64,000 nucleotides of DNA from Promethearchaeota archaeon (lineage in GTDB: Archaea > Asgardarchaeota > Lokiarchaeia > Sigyniarchaeales > SOKP01). The position numbers and the translations under genes are program-made. The notes beneath the pieces are model-generated. The model searched no databases and was not told the origin of the DNA. It saw nothing but the letters and a program-made list of their open reading frames with translations. Shown here in pieces: positions 7,084 through 16,646 of this stretch; positions within the stretch are counted from its first letter, which is position 1, and each line of letters begins with the position of its first letter. Where the stretch lies: positions 62,001-126,000 of the forward strand of contig JAEOSU010000032.1 of the NCBI GenBank assembly GCA_016840165.1, read 5' to 3'.

Positions 7084-8967
7084 ATGACTAACCAAAAATT
7101 GTTTGGATATAATGGAAAAATTATCTACATCAATTTAAATGAATCAAAAACCGAAGTGAGAGAATTAAGCAAGGAGATTGCTGAACTATATGTTGGAGGA
7201 GTAGGTCTATCGGCAAAATTGACTTATGATTTACTTGTTGAACAAGATTATCAAACGTTGGTAAAAAATCCCTTAGATGAAATAAATCCCCTAATATTTG
7301 CTACGGGACCGTTAACAGGAACTTCCACCCCTTCAAGTAGTAGATATTCAGTAACGGCTATTTCTCCGTTAACAGGAATATGGGGGGAATCAACTTCCGG
7401 GGGCTTTTTCCCATTATCTTTACGGAAAAGCGGTTTTGATGCGATTATTATAACTGGCAAATCAAATACTCCCGTATATATTTTATTGGAAAATCAGAAA
7501 GTTGAGATTAAAGATGCTAATTCCTTATGGACTAAAACGACTTATGATACAATTAAAAATATTCACGATGAAAATGATAATCCCAAACTCCGGATTGCAT
7601 GTATTGGAAAAGCAGGGGAAAATATGGTTAATTATGCTGCCATTATTAATGATGAGGGAAGAGCTGCTGGAAGATGTGGAATGGGTTGTGTTATGGGAAG
7701 CAAAAACCTTAAAGCAATTGCTCTCTCTGGTTCTGGAACTATTCAATATAAAGATAAAAATAGTATTGTAAAAACGTCGAAAACAGTGCTAGGGATCATA
7801 AAATCATCTTTTGGAGCACAATTTTATTCTCATTATGGTACCCTTTCTGGTATGGATATTGGAATGGTCTATGGGGATGTTCCCGGATTTTATTTCACGA
7901 AATCTGAATTTCCAGTGGAAAATATAACTGGTTTAGCATTAAAAGAACAATATCCTGTATTATCCTACGCATGTGCTGGCTGTACGATTGGATGTGGCAG
8001 AAGGACGTTCGTTGAATTAGATGGAAAGGAAATAGAAATAAATGGACCAGAATATGAAACCACAGTGGCTTTTGGCCCAATCTCAGGAATATTTACCTTC
8101 GAATCAATTATTAAAGCAAACTACTTATGTAATCAAGAAGGGATTGATACCATCTCATGTGGTGTTTCCATATCATTTCTAATCTATCTGGTGGAAAATA
8201 AGATTGCTCTAAAAGATATCTCTCAATTTTTAACGGATATTAGTATTAAAGAGATTAGATGGGGAAACGAAGATCTTGTATTAAAGCTGATAAACAAAAT
8301 AATCGAGAGAAAAGATATAGGCAAAGTATTGGCAAAAGGAACGCGGGAAATGGCAAAAACTTTAAATGTAAATCCTGAATTAGCTGCCCATGTAAAGGGT
8401 TTAGAAGTTCCATTCCATGATCCTCGGGCTAATTTAGGCCAAGCTTTGTCCTACATGACTTGTTGTGTGGGAGCAAATCATTGTAAAGGTGATTTTTATT
8501 TGGTAGACTGGGGACAAACGAGTTATATGAAAATAAAAAGAGATGATCCACTTAAAATCATTGGGAGAGAAAATTCAGTAATAAATATGCAGGATATGGC
8601 AAATATTTATGATTCGGCGGTAATCTGCTCTGTAACAAAAATTAGTGAAAAGTTTATAAGCAAGTTATTACAAGGGTCTACTGGTTTTGATTCATTAGGA
8701 AGTGTAAAGAAAGTATTATTAGCCGGAGAACGTGCCACCAATTTAAAGAGATTAATTTCATGTAAACTTGGATGTTCTCGAAAAGATGATACCCTTAAAG
8801 ATATAAACTCGAGAGCTTTGAAGACTGGAGCAACAGCCGGTATTAGTTCTAACTTAAATGATAGTTTGAAGAAATATTATGAAATTCGAAAATGGAATTG
8901 GGAAACGGGTTGGCCTACAGAAGAAAAGCTAAAAGATCTCAATATAAAGTTAAATTTCTTTACCTAA
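7084..8967 (+). CDS. Aldehyde:ferredoxin oxidoreductase family protein (tungsten/molybdenum pterin enzyme)
   Basis: 627 residues. The N-terminal AOR domain has the pterin-contacting GRCGMGCVMGSKNLKA and PLTGTSTPSSSR regions. The 4Fe-4S ligands are C297-x-x-C300-x3-C304 (CAGCTIGC) with a fourth cysteine near residue 515. Enzymes of this family oxidise aldehydes to acids, reducing ferredoxin, in the cytoplasm of anaerobes. AAAGGAG precedes the ATG. It is translationally close to the Fe-ADH gene. The last 18 bp overlap the convergent SDR gene. The C-terminal third is divergent from well-known AORs, so the substrate is open. Confidence 0.88.
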   Translation: MTNQKLFGYNGKIIYINLNESKTEVRELSKEIAELYVGGVGLSAKLTYDLLVEQDYQTLVKNPLDEINPLIFATGPLTGTSTPSSSRYSVTAISPLTGIWGESTSGGFFPLSLRKSGFDAIIITGKSNTPVYILLENQKVEIKDANSLWTKTTYDTIKNIHDENDNPKLRIACIGKAGENMVNYAAIINDEGRAAGRCGMGCVMGSKNLKAIALSGSGTIQYKDKNSIVKTSKTVLGIIKSSFGAQFYSHYGTLSGMDIGMVYGDVPGFYFTKSEFPVENITGLALKEQYPVLSYACAGCTIGCGRRTFVELDGKEIEINGPEYETTVAFGPISGIFTFESIIKANYLCNQEGIDTISCGVSISFLIYLVENKIALKDISQFLTDISIKEIRWGNEDLVLKLINKIIERKDIGKVLAKGTREMAKTLNVNPELAAHVKGLEVPFHDPRANLGQALSYMTCCVGANHCKGDFYLVDWGQTSYMKIKRDDPLKIIGRENSVINMQDMANIYDSAVICSVTKISEKFISKLLQGSTGFDSLGSVKKVLLAGERATNLKRLISCKLGCSRKDDTLKDINSRALKTGATAGISSNLNDSLKKYYEIRKWNWETGWPTEEKLKDLNIKLNFFT

Positions 8968-9804
8968 TTTCTTACGTGCTTTCTTTAAGTCTCTATCGCT
9001 CACCCAAAATACCAATTTTGGAAAGAGCCTTTTCATTCTCCATAGAAATTTTGCAGATCCGGGTAAAATATAAAATTTTTCCTTTAATACATCTTTAAGG
9101 ATCTTTTCAGCGACTTCCTCAGGTTGTAGTAATCCTGCTCGCTCTGAAATTATATTTAACTCTTCTGGTCTAGTTTTTGCTTCCTCATGAAGCCCATATG
9201 TATCTGTATCTGGTGGAAAGATCAGAGAGACTTTAATATTGTAGGCTTTATACTCATTTCGTAAAACTTCGCTCAATCCGACAATAGCAAATTTGGTGGG
9301 AGTATATCCTGCATATCCCATTACACCAATAAATCCTGCCACAGAGGACATATTAACGATATGCCCCGCCTTATTTTTAAGGAAATGAGGTAAAATGGTA
9401 ATTAGTGGTATTAATTGACCGTAATAATTTGTTTCCATATGGAATTTCAAGTCCTTAAATTCAAACTTATCAGTATAGTTTGGATAAGAGATACCCACAT
9501 AATTAAAAAGATAATCTGGGATCCGATACTTTTCGAAAAATTCATTGAAAAGTTGCTTTACTTGTTCTAAATTAGAAGTATCGCAAGATATAAACTCAAC
9601 TATCTGTTCCTCATTAACTTTCAGTTTTTTAATCTCATTTACTGCTTCCTTAAGTGTGTCAAGGGTTCTAGCAACGATACATACATTTCCTCCCAGTTGT
9701 ACCAGTAACTTTGCGGTTGCTTTACCAATTCCTCTCGAACCTCCACATATCATAGCAAGTTTACCATTATAAGGTTGTTTTTTGATCAATTTTTCTTTAA
9801 CCAA
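8950..9804 (-). CDS. Short-chain dehydrogenase similar to 3-ketodihydrosphingosine reductase
   Basis: 284 residues: GGSRGIGKATAKLL cofactor motif near residue 20, NYVG in place of NNAG, MSSVAG serine and YTPTK (Y-x-x-x-K). The general pattern and the C-terminal WRMKRLFPKLVFWV segment recall KDSR-type SDRs, which reduce long-chain keto bases, but the assignment is tentative. The start is TTG 9804, supported by GGTGA 5 nt upstream. It shares the minus strand with the following membrane protein gene and overlaps the AOR gene by 18 bp at its 3' end. Confidence 0.85.
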   Translation of the reverse strand: MVKEKLIKKQPYNGKLAMICGGSRGIGKATAKLLVQLGGNVCIVARTLDTLKEAVNEIKKLKVNEEQIVEFISCDTSNLEQVKQLFNEFFEKYRIPDYLFNYVGISYPNYTDKFEFKDLKFHMETNYYGQLIPLITILPHFLKNKAGHIVNMSSVAGFIGVMGYAGYTPTKFAIVGLSEVLRNEYKAYNIKVSLIFPPDTDTYGLHEEAKTRPEELNIISERAGLLQPEEVAEKILKDVLKEKFYILPGSAKFLWRMKRLFPKLVFWVSDRDLKKARKKLGKEI

Positions 9805-9825
9805 TCAATTCACCTTTATTTAATT

Positions 9826-10221
9826 TTAGAAATTAAAGATACCATACAAAAGACATAATAGACCCATAATCAGAGCAACTGCGACAATGAAAATACTCAT
9901 ATAAGCATCCATATCTTTCGTAGTAAACCGTTTATTTTGTAGATTAAAGGAAAAGTCAATCAACCCTAAGAAAAATAATGCTCCACTTGCTACTATTGTA
10001 AAAAAGGTACCAAATCTTTGATTTAGAAGTAGTCCAATTGCTGCTACTATTAAGCAAACAGCAATAAGTCCTATATCAGGGAGTGGAAATGATCTTTCAT
10101 GCTTTAAATACCATTCTTCTTGATTCGGATCTTTATTTTCAACTAAGAAAAAATAAATCCAAAATCCAATTAAACCAACAGCAAATACAATTTGAAGGAT
10201 TGCTAATATAGTTCCAATCAT
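9826..10221 (-). CDS. Small four-helix membrane protein, unknown function
   Basis: 131 residues with four hydrophobic helices (about 3-27, 48-66, 70-90 and 107-130). A short charged loop (NKDPNQEEWYLKHERS) separates helices 1 and 2. GTGA lies 4 nt before the ATG. It sits 21 bp upstream of the KDSR-like SDR gene on the same strand, so the two are probably co-transcribed. No known family was recognised. Confidence 0.6.
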   Translation of the reverse strand: MIGTILAILQIVFAVGLIGFWIYFFLVENKDPNQEEWYLKHERSFPLPDIGLIAVCLIVAAIGLLLNQRFGTFFTIVASGALFFLGLIDFSFNLQNKRFTTKDMDAYMSIFIVAVALIMGLLCLLYGIFNF

Positions 10222-10313
10222 GGTTTCACTAGTTTAATTTTAAATTCTTTATTAAATAAATTTCTTTTCTGGTAAATAAAAAGATTTACAAAAATAAAAA
10301 GAAAAAAATTGAG

Positions 10314-11132
10314 TTAAATATCTGTTTTGATATAATACGCAGGAACTCCCGCATCTACAATTCCACCGTCTACGGGAATATTTGTGCCAGTGATGAAATT
10401 AGATAAGGGTGAAGCCAAAAAGAGTGAAACATTTACTACATCTTCCACAGTGCCAAGTCTGTTAAGTGGTGTTTTGACATGACCATCCTTCATTGTCATT
10501 ACCATAGCTTCCTCGGAATCATTATATATACCAGTTACGTGATAACCAGGCGAAATGGCATTAACCATTATCTTCGGCGCTAAACTCTGAGCAAGTAATT
10601 TAACCATACCTATTACTCCCATTTTACAAAGCGAATAAGCGGGTATTTTATTATCCACAATCATGCCTGCGATTGAGGCTGTATGAATTATCTTTCCCGC
10701 TATAGGTTCAAATGTTTGTTTTTTCATTCTTTTTGCTATATATTTGGAGACAAGCCACTGTCCTCTAAGATTGATGCTAAATAGCTGATCCCAGTCCTTC
10801 TCCTTCAATCTTAGTAGATCTGGACCGTAAGGAACACCTATTCCTGCATTATTATTTAAAATAAAAATATTATCTAAATCTGAAAATGCTTGCTTTGCCA
10901 TAGCTTGCACTTCTTCAGATTTCGCTACATCACATTTAATAGGAATAACAGTTTTTCCCGTTTCCTTTTTAATGTCGGCTGTGGTTTTTTCTAATTGTTC
11001 TTCATTGATATCCACTAGAATGAGATCTGCTCCTCTTTTAGCATAAGCTAGTCCAAAACCTCTTCCAAAACCAGAAGCTCCCCCTGTGATGAGTGCTCCT
11101 TTTCCTTCCAATGAAAATTTAATTGGTGTCAT
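10314..11132 (-). CDS. Short-chain dehydrogenase (gluconate/3-oxoacyl reductase-like)
   Basis: 272 residues with TGGASGFGRGFG (cofactor), NNNAGIG, a serine in HTASIAG, Y-S-L-C-K as the catalytic Y-x-x-x-K, and the classical C-terminal ending FITGTNIPVDGG. This is the FabG/gluconate-5-dehydrogenase type of soluble NAD(P)-dependent oxidoreductase. The substrate cannot be told. It is transcribed in the same direction as the two genes to its left, after a 92-bp gap. Confidence 0.88.
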   Translation of the reverse strand: MTPIKFSLEGKGALITGGASGFGRGFGLAYAKRGADLILVDINEEQLEKTTADIKKETGKTVIPIKCDVAKSEEVQAMAKQAFSDLDNIFILNNNAGIGVPYGPDLLRLKEKDWDQLFSINLRGQWLVSKYIAKRMKKQTFEPIAGKIIHTASIAGMIVDNKIPAYSLCKMGVIGMVKLLAQSLAPKIMVNAISPGYHVTGIYNDSEEAMVMTMKDGHVKTPLNRLGTVEDVVNVSLFLASPLSNFITGTNIPVDGGIVDAGVPAYYIKTDI

Positions 11133-11292
11133 AATTCTTATTCATTTAAATTATATGTGAATAATTTGCTTTTAGGATATTTATAGTTTCATTAGAAAAA
11201 AATCGAGAGAAATAATTGGTTAATAAAACCAAAAATTTAATTACTTGACTCTTTTTAAGTTTTAATATAGAAAGACTATGTGATTCAAAACT

Positions 11293-12873
11293 ATGGTTGA
11301 TAAAATAATTCCATTTTTAATCGATGTTGGAAATGTTATTCCTGCTCGTTCAAAGGCTACATTACTTAATGAAATGGCTATGGGTTTAATTGAATGTATT
11401 AATATCTATGGAAAAAGCCTTAATAAACTTGGAAAAATCAATAGGATATCTGTTTGTTTTTGGCCGGTACGTTTAATTCCTTTGAATGAAACTCGAGCAT
11501 GTGTGTGCAGTTATCTTTTAAATAAACAAGAGAAAATCAATGCCGGGGAATTCTCTCAAGTACCGCCCAGTCCAAATAATGTGGTAACTGGCGCTGATCC
11601 AGAGTCGTTTTTGAGTTCCTTACAATCATATAATAGTACTTATTTGAAAAAATCTAAAAATTTTAAACGAAATACCGTGATGCAGGAAGCTCTCTTTAGT
11701 TCAAGCGAGGTGGAGTATTTTAAGAATTTTTTTCTGAATCAGTATAATATAAGCTCATTTAATGAACCATATTTTCTCTTAGAGGGTGGACCAATACCTA
11801 AAAGCATAAATCAAGTAAAAATGAGCCCTGAAATTTTCGAATTTATCTCACAGAAGGATGTGCATATGTTAGATTCGTATGGACAGCAGATTATAAAATT
11901 ATGCGAACGATGGATTCAGAAAGGTGCTCAAGAAGCTGACAAGATACGAAATAGAAAAGTGGATACCAGTGAAGAGGAAAAACAATTAGCAATGCTCAAT
12001 AAGGAACTCCAAGCTGAGAAAGAACGGAAGATAGAATCATCTCCAGAGGAATTGGTTAAAACGGGAAAATATAAAATAAACGATAAGACTGGAGAATTTT
12101 TAAATAATACCAGTGCAATTAAAAATTCAATTGATCGGTTAAAAAATGCTATTAATAAAAACGACCTCTTTCAAGTAGAGGCAGGTGTAAAAGACCTTGA
12201 TATAAAACATCAAGATTTAGGCAATTCCATCAGTAGATATAAAACAGAAATCGATCAATTAAAGAAAAACATACAAAAAGAGATTAGTGATTTAGAAAAA
12301 ACGAAACAACAAAAAATTCGCGAACTAGAAAAGAAAATATCTGAAGTAGAGCGCAAAATAGAAGCAAAACATAGTGAACTTAGTGGTGATTTAAGTTCAA
12401 CTGAAGATATCGTCGCTAAAATTAAACAAGAGAAACAAACATGTCTTGATAATATCGAATCGGTGAAGGATACCGAAATGACTAACGTTCAAGATTTTTT
12501 CAAAACATATTCCATTGAAATCAAGACCAAAGATGTTGTTGTTGGAATCCCAATGTTTATCTTCTACTTTGTAGATCCTAACACTAGAAGAACCACTGAG
12601 AGAGCCCCTATGTTGCCAATTCTGATTGAAAAAGGAAAACCACAACGTACTAAAGTTTTATCTTCTTTTAGAGATAAACTAAGGGCTCTAATGAACAAAG
12701 ATAATGCTATGATTAATCTTGTGGAAAAAGGAGGAGAACAAGGTAATCTTATGGACATGAAAAACTTAGATACACAGCTAGAAGACGCAATTAATGATTT
12801 GAGGATAAAAAAAATACTTGGAAAAAAAGAGGCAGCGAAAGCAAAGGATATAATTCATAATCTTGTATGGTAG
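11293..12873 (+). CDS. Large coiled-coil protein of unknown function
   Basis: 526 residues. The first 200 form a predicted globular region with no recognised motif. Residues about 215-410 are a long charged coiled coil (Lys/Glu/Gln heptads), interrupted near 260-280. The last 110 residues return to a globular alpha/beta pattern (VVVGIPMFIFYFVD, then PILIEKGK). A globular-coil-globular layout suggests a structural or scaffolding role, but this is inference. No signal peptide or membrane segment is present. The gene stands alone, divergent from the SDR gene. Confidence 0.6.
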   Translation: MVDKIIPFLIDVGNVIPARSKATLLNEMAMGLIECINIYGKSLNKLGKINRISVCFWPVRLIPLNETRACVCSYLLNKQEKINAGEFSQVPPSPNNVVTGADPESFLSSLQSYNSTYLKKSKNFKRNTVMQEALFSSSEVEYFKNFFLNQYNISSFNEPYFLLEGGPIPKSINQVKMSPEIFEFISQKDVHMLDSYGQQIIKLCERWIQKGAQEADKIRNRKVDTSEEEKQLAMLNKELQAEKERKIESSPEELVKTGKYKINDKTGEFLNNTSAIKNSIDRLKNAINKNDLFQVEAGVKDLDIKHQDLGNSISRYKTEIDQLKKNIQKEISDLEKTKQQKIRELEKKISEVERKIEAKHSELSGDLSSTEDIVAKIKQEKQTCLDNIESVKDTEMTNVQDFFKTYSIEIKTKDVVVGIPMFIFYFVDPNTRRTTERAPMLPILIEKGKPQRTKVLSSFRDKLRALMNKDNAMINLVEKGGEQGNLMDMKNLDTQLEDAINDLRIKKILGKKEAAKAKDIIHNLVW

Positions 12874-12985
12874 CCATAAACCTAAATCTAAATTTTTTAA
12901 TATTCTTTTTAATCTCTTAAATTTAAAATATTTGTATAATTATATTTCTTACCTAATTTTGAAAATTTAGAAATGGAGAGCTATA

Positions 12986-14239
12986 ATGGCTAATAAATTA
13001 AATTTAACGAAAAGCTTTGAATTGTATGAAGAAGCTTTGAATCTTATACCTGGAGCTATATTAGGAATTCGAAGACCATATAATTTTGTTGAAGGAGAAT
13101 ATCCTATATTTTTTAAAGAAGCAAAGGGCGGGAAGGTTATTGATGTAGATGGGAATTCTTACATTGATATGCTTTGTGCTTATGGACCAATAATAATAGG
13201 TCATCAAGAGCCAGAAATTGATAATGCTGTTATTGAACAGATTAAAACTAAAGGATTTTGTATGTCTCTTACTCAACCAATTCAAAATGAATTAGGGAAG
13301 TTATTGAGAAAGCATATCCCTTGCTGTGAAAAATTAGTATTAATGAAGATGGGGACAGACGCAACAACTGCAGCAATCCGCGTTGCTCGAGCATATACTA
13401 AAAAAGTAAAAATCTTAACATGTGGATATCATGGATGGTACGATGCTTTCAGCGAGGTTCATGGTATAGAAGCTGGTATTCCCGAGAAATTATATGAAGA
13501 CTTCTATGAATTCCAATTTAATAATATAGTTGAAGTCGATCAATTGTTTAAGGAACATAAAAATGAAGTTGCTGCCGTTATTGTGAATCCAATTCATACT
13601 CCTGGAGGGAGAGAGGTTCAAGAACCAGAAAATGATTTCCTTAAAACTTTAAGAAATCTATGTTCTGAAAATGACGCTTTATTGGTCTATGATGAAATAC
13701 GTACTGGATTCAGGGTAGATATGGGAGGCGCTCAGAAAAAATATGATGCTATCCCTGATTTAGCAGCCTTTGGAAAAGCGATGGGGAATGGCTATCCTAT
13801 CAGCACGTTAGTTGGAAAGAAAGAATATATGGATGTGTTAGTCGAAAAAGTATTTTTAAGTTCAACTTTCTTTCCAAACAGTTTGGCACAAATAGCAGCA
13901 ATTAAAACCATCCAAATGTTAGAACGAGAAAAGGTTTTAGAAACTATCGCAGAAAATGGAGATCTTTTTGCTAATCAAGTTAAGGACTATATTACAGATA
14001 GCAGAATTCCTTGCAAATTTAGTGGAGCACCTTGGATGCCTTATATAACCTTCGATCCTGATCCTAATTATTTGTATCGTAAACTTAGGGAAGAATTTTA
14101 TCGACAATTAATACGCCAGAAAGTATTTTTGCAACCTTTTCATCATGGTTACATCGCATACCGGCACACAAAAGAAGATTTAGATTATGCTGCTCAAGCA
14201 ATTGATAATGCTTTGAAATCATGTAAATCATTAATTTAA
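12986..14239 (+). CDS. Class III aminotransferase, glutamate-1-semialdehyde aminomutase-like
   Basis: 417 residues with the fold-type I PLP pattern: MKMGTDATTAAIRVARAYT (phosphate cup), GYHGWYDAF, VYDEIRTGFR (Asp to the pyridine nitrogen) and the Schiff-base lysine in AFGKAMGNGYP. The motifs are closest to glutamate-1-semialdehyde 2,1-aminomutases and related omega-aminotransferases. No tetrapyrrole genes lie nearby, so a different amine or amino-acid substrate is likely. GGAGAG lies about 7 nt before the ATG. Confidence 0.82.
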   Translation: MANKLNLTKSFELYEEALNLIPGAILGIRRPYNFVEGEYPIFFKEAKGGKVIDVDGNSYIDMLCAYGPIIIGHQEPEIDNAVIEQIKTKGFCMSLTQPIQNELGKLLRKHIPCCEKLVLMKMGTDATTAAIRVARAYTKKVKILTCGYHGWYDAFSEVHGIEAGIPEKLYEDFYEFQFNNIVEVDQLFKEHKNEVAAVIVNPIHTPGGREVQEPENDFLKTLRNLCSENDALLVYDEIRTGFRVDMGGAQKKYDAIPDLAAFGKAMGNGYPISTLVGKKEYMDVLVEKVFLSSTFFPNSLAQIAAIKTIQMLEREKVLETIAENGDLFANQVKDYITDSRIPCKFSGAPWMPYITFDPDPNYLYRKLREEFYRQLIRQKVFLQPFHHGYIAYRHTKEDLDYAAQAIDNALKSCKSLI

Positions 14240-14372
14240 TAATAAAATCTGGTAAATTTGAATATTTTTTTATAACTTAAATTATTTTATAATATTTCAT
14301 ACATTAAAAATGAAAATTTGTTAATTATTTATAATTAGAAGAATTAAATAATAGATTTGTTTTTTATTCAAT

Positions 14373-14915
14373 ATGAATCTATCTTCAGAATCTGAACCTA
14401 AACAGAGTTTACTTAAAAATAAATTTTTTATTGTAGAAACAATCTATCTCATTATCATCGTTATCATTACGATAACAATTTTTCTTGATTTCATAGACAC
14501 GGGATTTTTCCTCGGTCCATTACGCTTCTCTCATTGGATGGGAATAATTGGAGCTTTTTTTATCATTTTTTTCGCACCATTATTTTATTATCTGAAACGT
14601 CGTTATCCCAAACGATATAAAATTTTGATGAACATCCATGTATTTGGTTTTACTACTTCTTTCTTACTTGTGTCTATACATTTTGCTGGACAACTTAGTC
14701 GTCCATTACAATTTTATCCAGATTTAGGAGCAGGATTAGCTCTCTACATTATCGTAGCTCTCCTCGTTGGCACAGGGTATTTGTTCAGATATAATCCCTT
14801 CAAATGGAAACGTAAAAAAGTTTCCCCTCATTTTAACAGGACATTACACGTGGGTCTTATAAGTGGATTATATATCGTAATGATCGTTCATGTCACATTA
14901 AACTTTTTAATCTAA
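14373..14915 (+). CDS. Five-helix membrane protein with paired histidines, cytochrome b561/ferric-reductase-like
   Basis: 180 residues with five predicted helices. Two helices carry histidine pairs spaced as in bis-heme b membrane proteins: H-x13-H in IHVFGFTTSFLLVSIH and H-x13-H in LHVGLISGLYIVMIVH. That spacing would place two hemes b across the membrane. I infer an electron-transfer membrane protein of the b561 or ferric-reductase-like type. The gene has no obvious operon partners. The family assignment rests on the histidine pattern only. Confidence 0.55.
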   Translation: MNLSSESEPKQSLLKNKFFIVETIYLIIIVIITITIFLDFIDTGFFLGPLRFSHWMGIIGAFFIIFFAPLFYYLKRRYPKRYKILMNIHVFGFTTSFLLVSIHFAGQLSRPLQFYPDLGAGLALYIIVALLVGTGYLFRYNPFKWKRKKVSPHFNRTLHVGLISGLYIVMIVHVTLNFLI

Positions 14916-14952
14916 TTAAATCTAACAAAATTTCCTTTTTTAATTTCTCCTC

Positions 14953-15337
14953 TTAATCTTTTCGTATATCTGATAATTCTGAAAGGAAATTAACTCTTAA
15001 AGTGTTTAGTTCTTTAGCTTGTTTATCATGCCTTTCCTTTAAATCTGCTAATTTATCTTCTAGTTCTTTATTTGTTTCCTCTAATATCTCAACCTTTTTA
15101 TCAACCTTAGATAATTTTTCATTACCATTTCCTAATAAAGTTATGTGTTCAATATTCTCTACATAGTGATTCATAAATTCTTCTGGATCACTTAACATTG
15201 TTTCATATCTCGCTGAAACACCAACTGATGTCCCCTCATTCTTTCCACAATCTCATAATCTATACGGTTTCTTTTTAATTCTGTGTTGAACCATCTTCGA
15301 AAACTTTTAGGTGTAACATTTTCTAAAAAGAAATTTT
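14953..15337 (-). pseudogene. C-terminal relic of a tyrosine recombinase (integrase) with a frameshift
   Basis: On the minus strand, the frame from about 15337 reads FLENVTPKSFRRWFNTEL and then DYEIVERMRGHQ, matching box II of tyrosine recombinases (R in K-S-F-R-R-W-F and the R-G-H motif). After GHQ one base is missing: the sense continues in the next frame as GVSARYETMLSDPEEF, where the Y is in the position of the nucleophile. It then runs into an 80-residue charged coiled-coil tail ending at 14953. Only the last catalytic part is left; the upstream part is absent and an acyltransferase gene overlaps it by about 30 bp. The intact downstream frame (from ATG 15198) could still yield an 81-residue coiled-coil peptide, but it is best read as debris of a mobile element. 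Confidence 0.75.
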
Positions 15338-16473
15338 AATCCTTTCTTTTCAATGTACCACCAAAGAACTCCAACCGAAATACAAATTATCCAATTTATA
15401 ATTAATAAGCCAATATTTACAAAAAGATCCCCAGATGCGATGCCAAGGGGATTAACTATTCCCGCAAATCCTAAAGTGTTCCACACGTCCTCATAAGCGA
15501 TATATAAACAGACATAATATAGATCTTGAACTAAATAAATATGAAACGTTGCTCTACCGACTGGAGAGATAACTTTTGCTATTGGATTTTTAGGATTTTT
15601 CGGCAATAAACGTAGGACTATTAAAAAGATTAGAGCGGAATACACAAAAGTAAGATAATTATAATCTCCCCTTATAATTTCAGAGCCATTAATTACCAAT
15701 CGAAAATCAAAGAAGTCCCAAGCAATCATGTATATTAAATTGACTGGAAATAATATCCACACAAATAAGTTCCTTTTACTAAACAAATTATGATTCTGTG
15801 AAAACCAGATCCCCATACCCACAGCTGATAGATATAGGAAAATAACCTGTCGAAAAGGTAACTCTCGTAAAATATCATCAATTCCAGTTATTGGCCCAAT
15901 ATAAAAAAACAAGAATAAATGCATACAGATTTCAATAAGAAAACAAAGAATAAGAGTCAAAATAGGCTTTTTACTAAACAAATAATATAACAGAGGAAGT
16001 AATAGTATTGATTGGATTAATACTGGAATGAACCAATTACCAGGGCCCTCTAAAAGTGATTTTTGAAATACAATATATTCTAAAAACCAGTTTTCATTAA
16101 GCGTTTCCGGGAAATATGCTCCATAAATGATAAATCCAATTATAGTTGATATAATATAAAAGATAATATAAGGAAATATAAAACGCCAGAATTTCTTTTT
16201 AAAGTATGAGAGTGAATATAACTTTTTTAAAGATGCATCTCCTTCTCGGGCAAAAGATTTTCCCATATTAAAACCTAATATAACCAAGAATACGGGGATA
16301 GACATTCTTTCCCATAATTGATAACCAATTCCAAATATTTGACTATAAGCCAAAGAATGATCTAAAACGACGAAAGCAATCATAATTGCTTTCAATAAAT
16401 CAATCTGGAAAAGATTTTTTGATTTATTTTCCTGTTCAATAACTACATCATCATTCAATAAATTATCTTGCAT
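15307..16473 (-). CDS. Acyltransferase 3 family integral membrane protein
   Basis: 388 residues with about ten membrane helices and the typical N-terminal motif LKAIMIAFVVLDHSLAY, whose His is the expected catalytic residue of the AT3/OafA group that acetylates sugars or lipids at the membrane. The last codons (FLFRKCYT then stop) overlap the integrase relic in another frame, so the gene end lies at an old recombination boundary. It is divergent from kce. Confidence 0.8.
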   Translation of the reverse strand: MQDNLLNDDVVIEQENKSKNLFQIDLLKAIMIAFVVLDHSLAYSQIFGIGYQLWERMSIPVFLVILGFNMGKSFAREGDASLKKLYSLSYFKKKFWRFIFPYIIFYIISTIIGFIIYGAYFPETLNENWFLEYIVFQKSLLEGPGNWFIPVLIQSILLLPLLYYLFSKKPILTLILCFLIEICMHLFLFFYIGPITGIDDILRELPFRQVIFLYLSAVGMGIWFSQNHNLFSKRNLFVWILFPVNLIYMIAWDFFDFRLVINGSEIIRGDYNYLTFVYSALIFLIVLRLLPKNPKNPIAKVISPVGRATFHIYLVQDLYYVCLYIAYEDVWNTLGFAGIVNPLGIASGDLFVNIGLLIINWIICISVGVLWWYIEKKGLKFLFRKCYT

Positions 16474-16544
16474 TCTTTTATTCTCTTAAAGAATATTAAT
16501 TGAATTCAAATGTCTTTGTAAACTAATAAATGTTATATATCATT

Positions 16545-16564
16545 ACTTCTAAAATCTTAGAAGT
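16545..16564. repeat. Perfect 8-bp inverted repeat (operator-like) between acyltransferase and kce
   Basis: ACTTCTAA and TTAGAAGT are separated by AATC. It sits 72 bp upstream of the acyltransferase start and 110 bp upstream of kce, in the 201-bp divergent gap. A two-fold site of this size is what a dimeric regulator would bind. There is no poly-T run to suggest a terminator. Confidence 0.5.
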
Positions 16565-16646
16565 TAGATACACCCGTATAAAATATGACCGAAACAATCA
16601 TAAAATTTTATTAGTTAAACAATTTTTTATCCTCACTAAAGTTATA

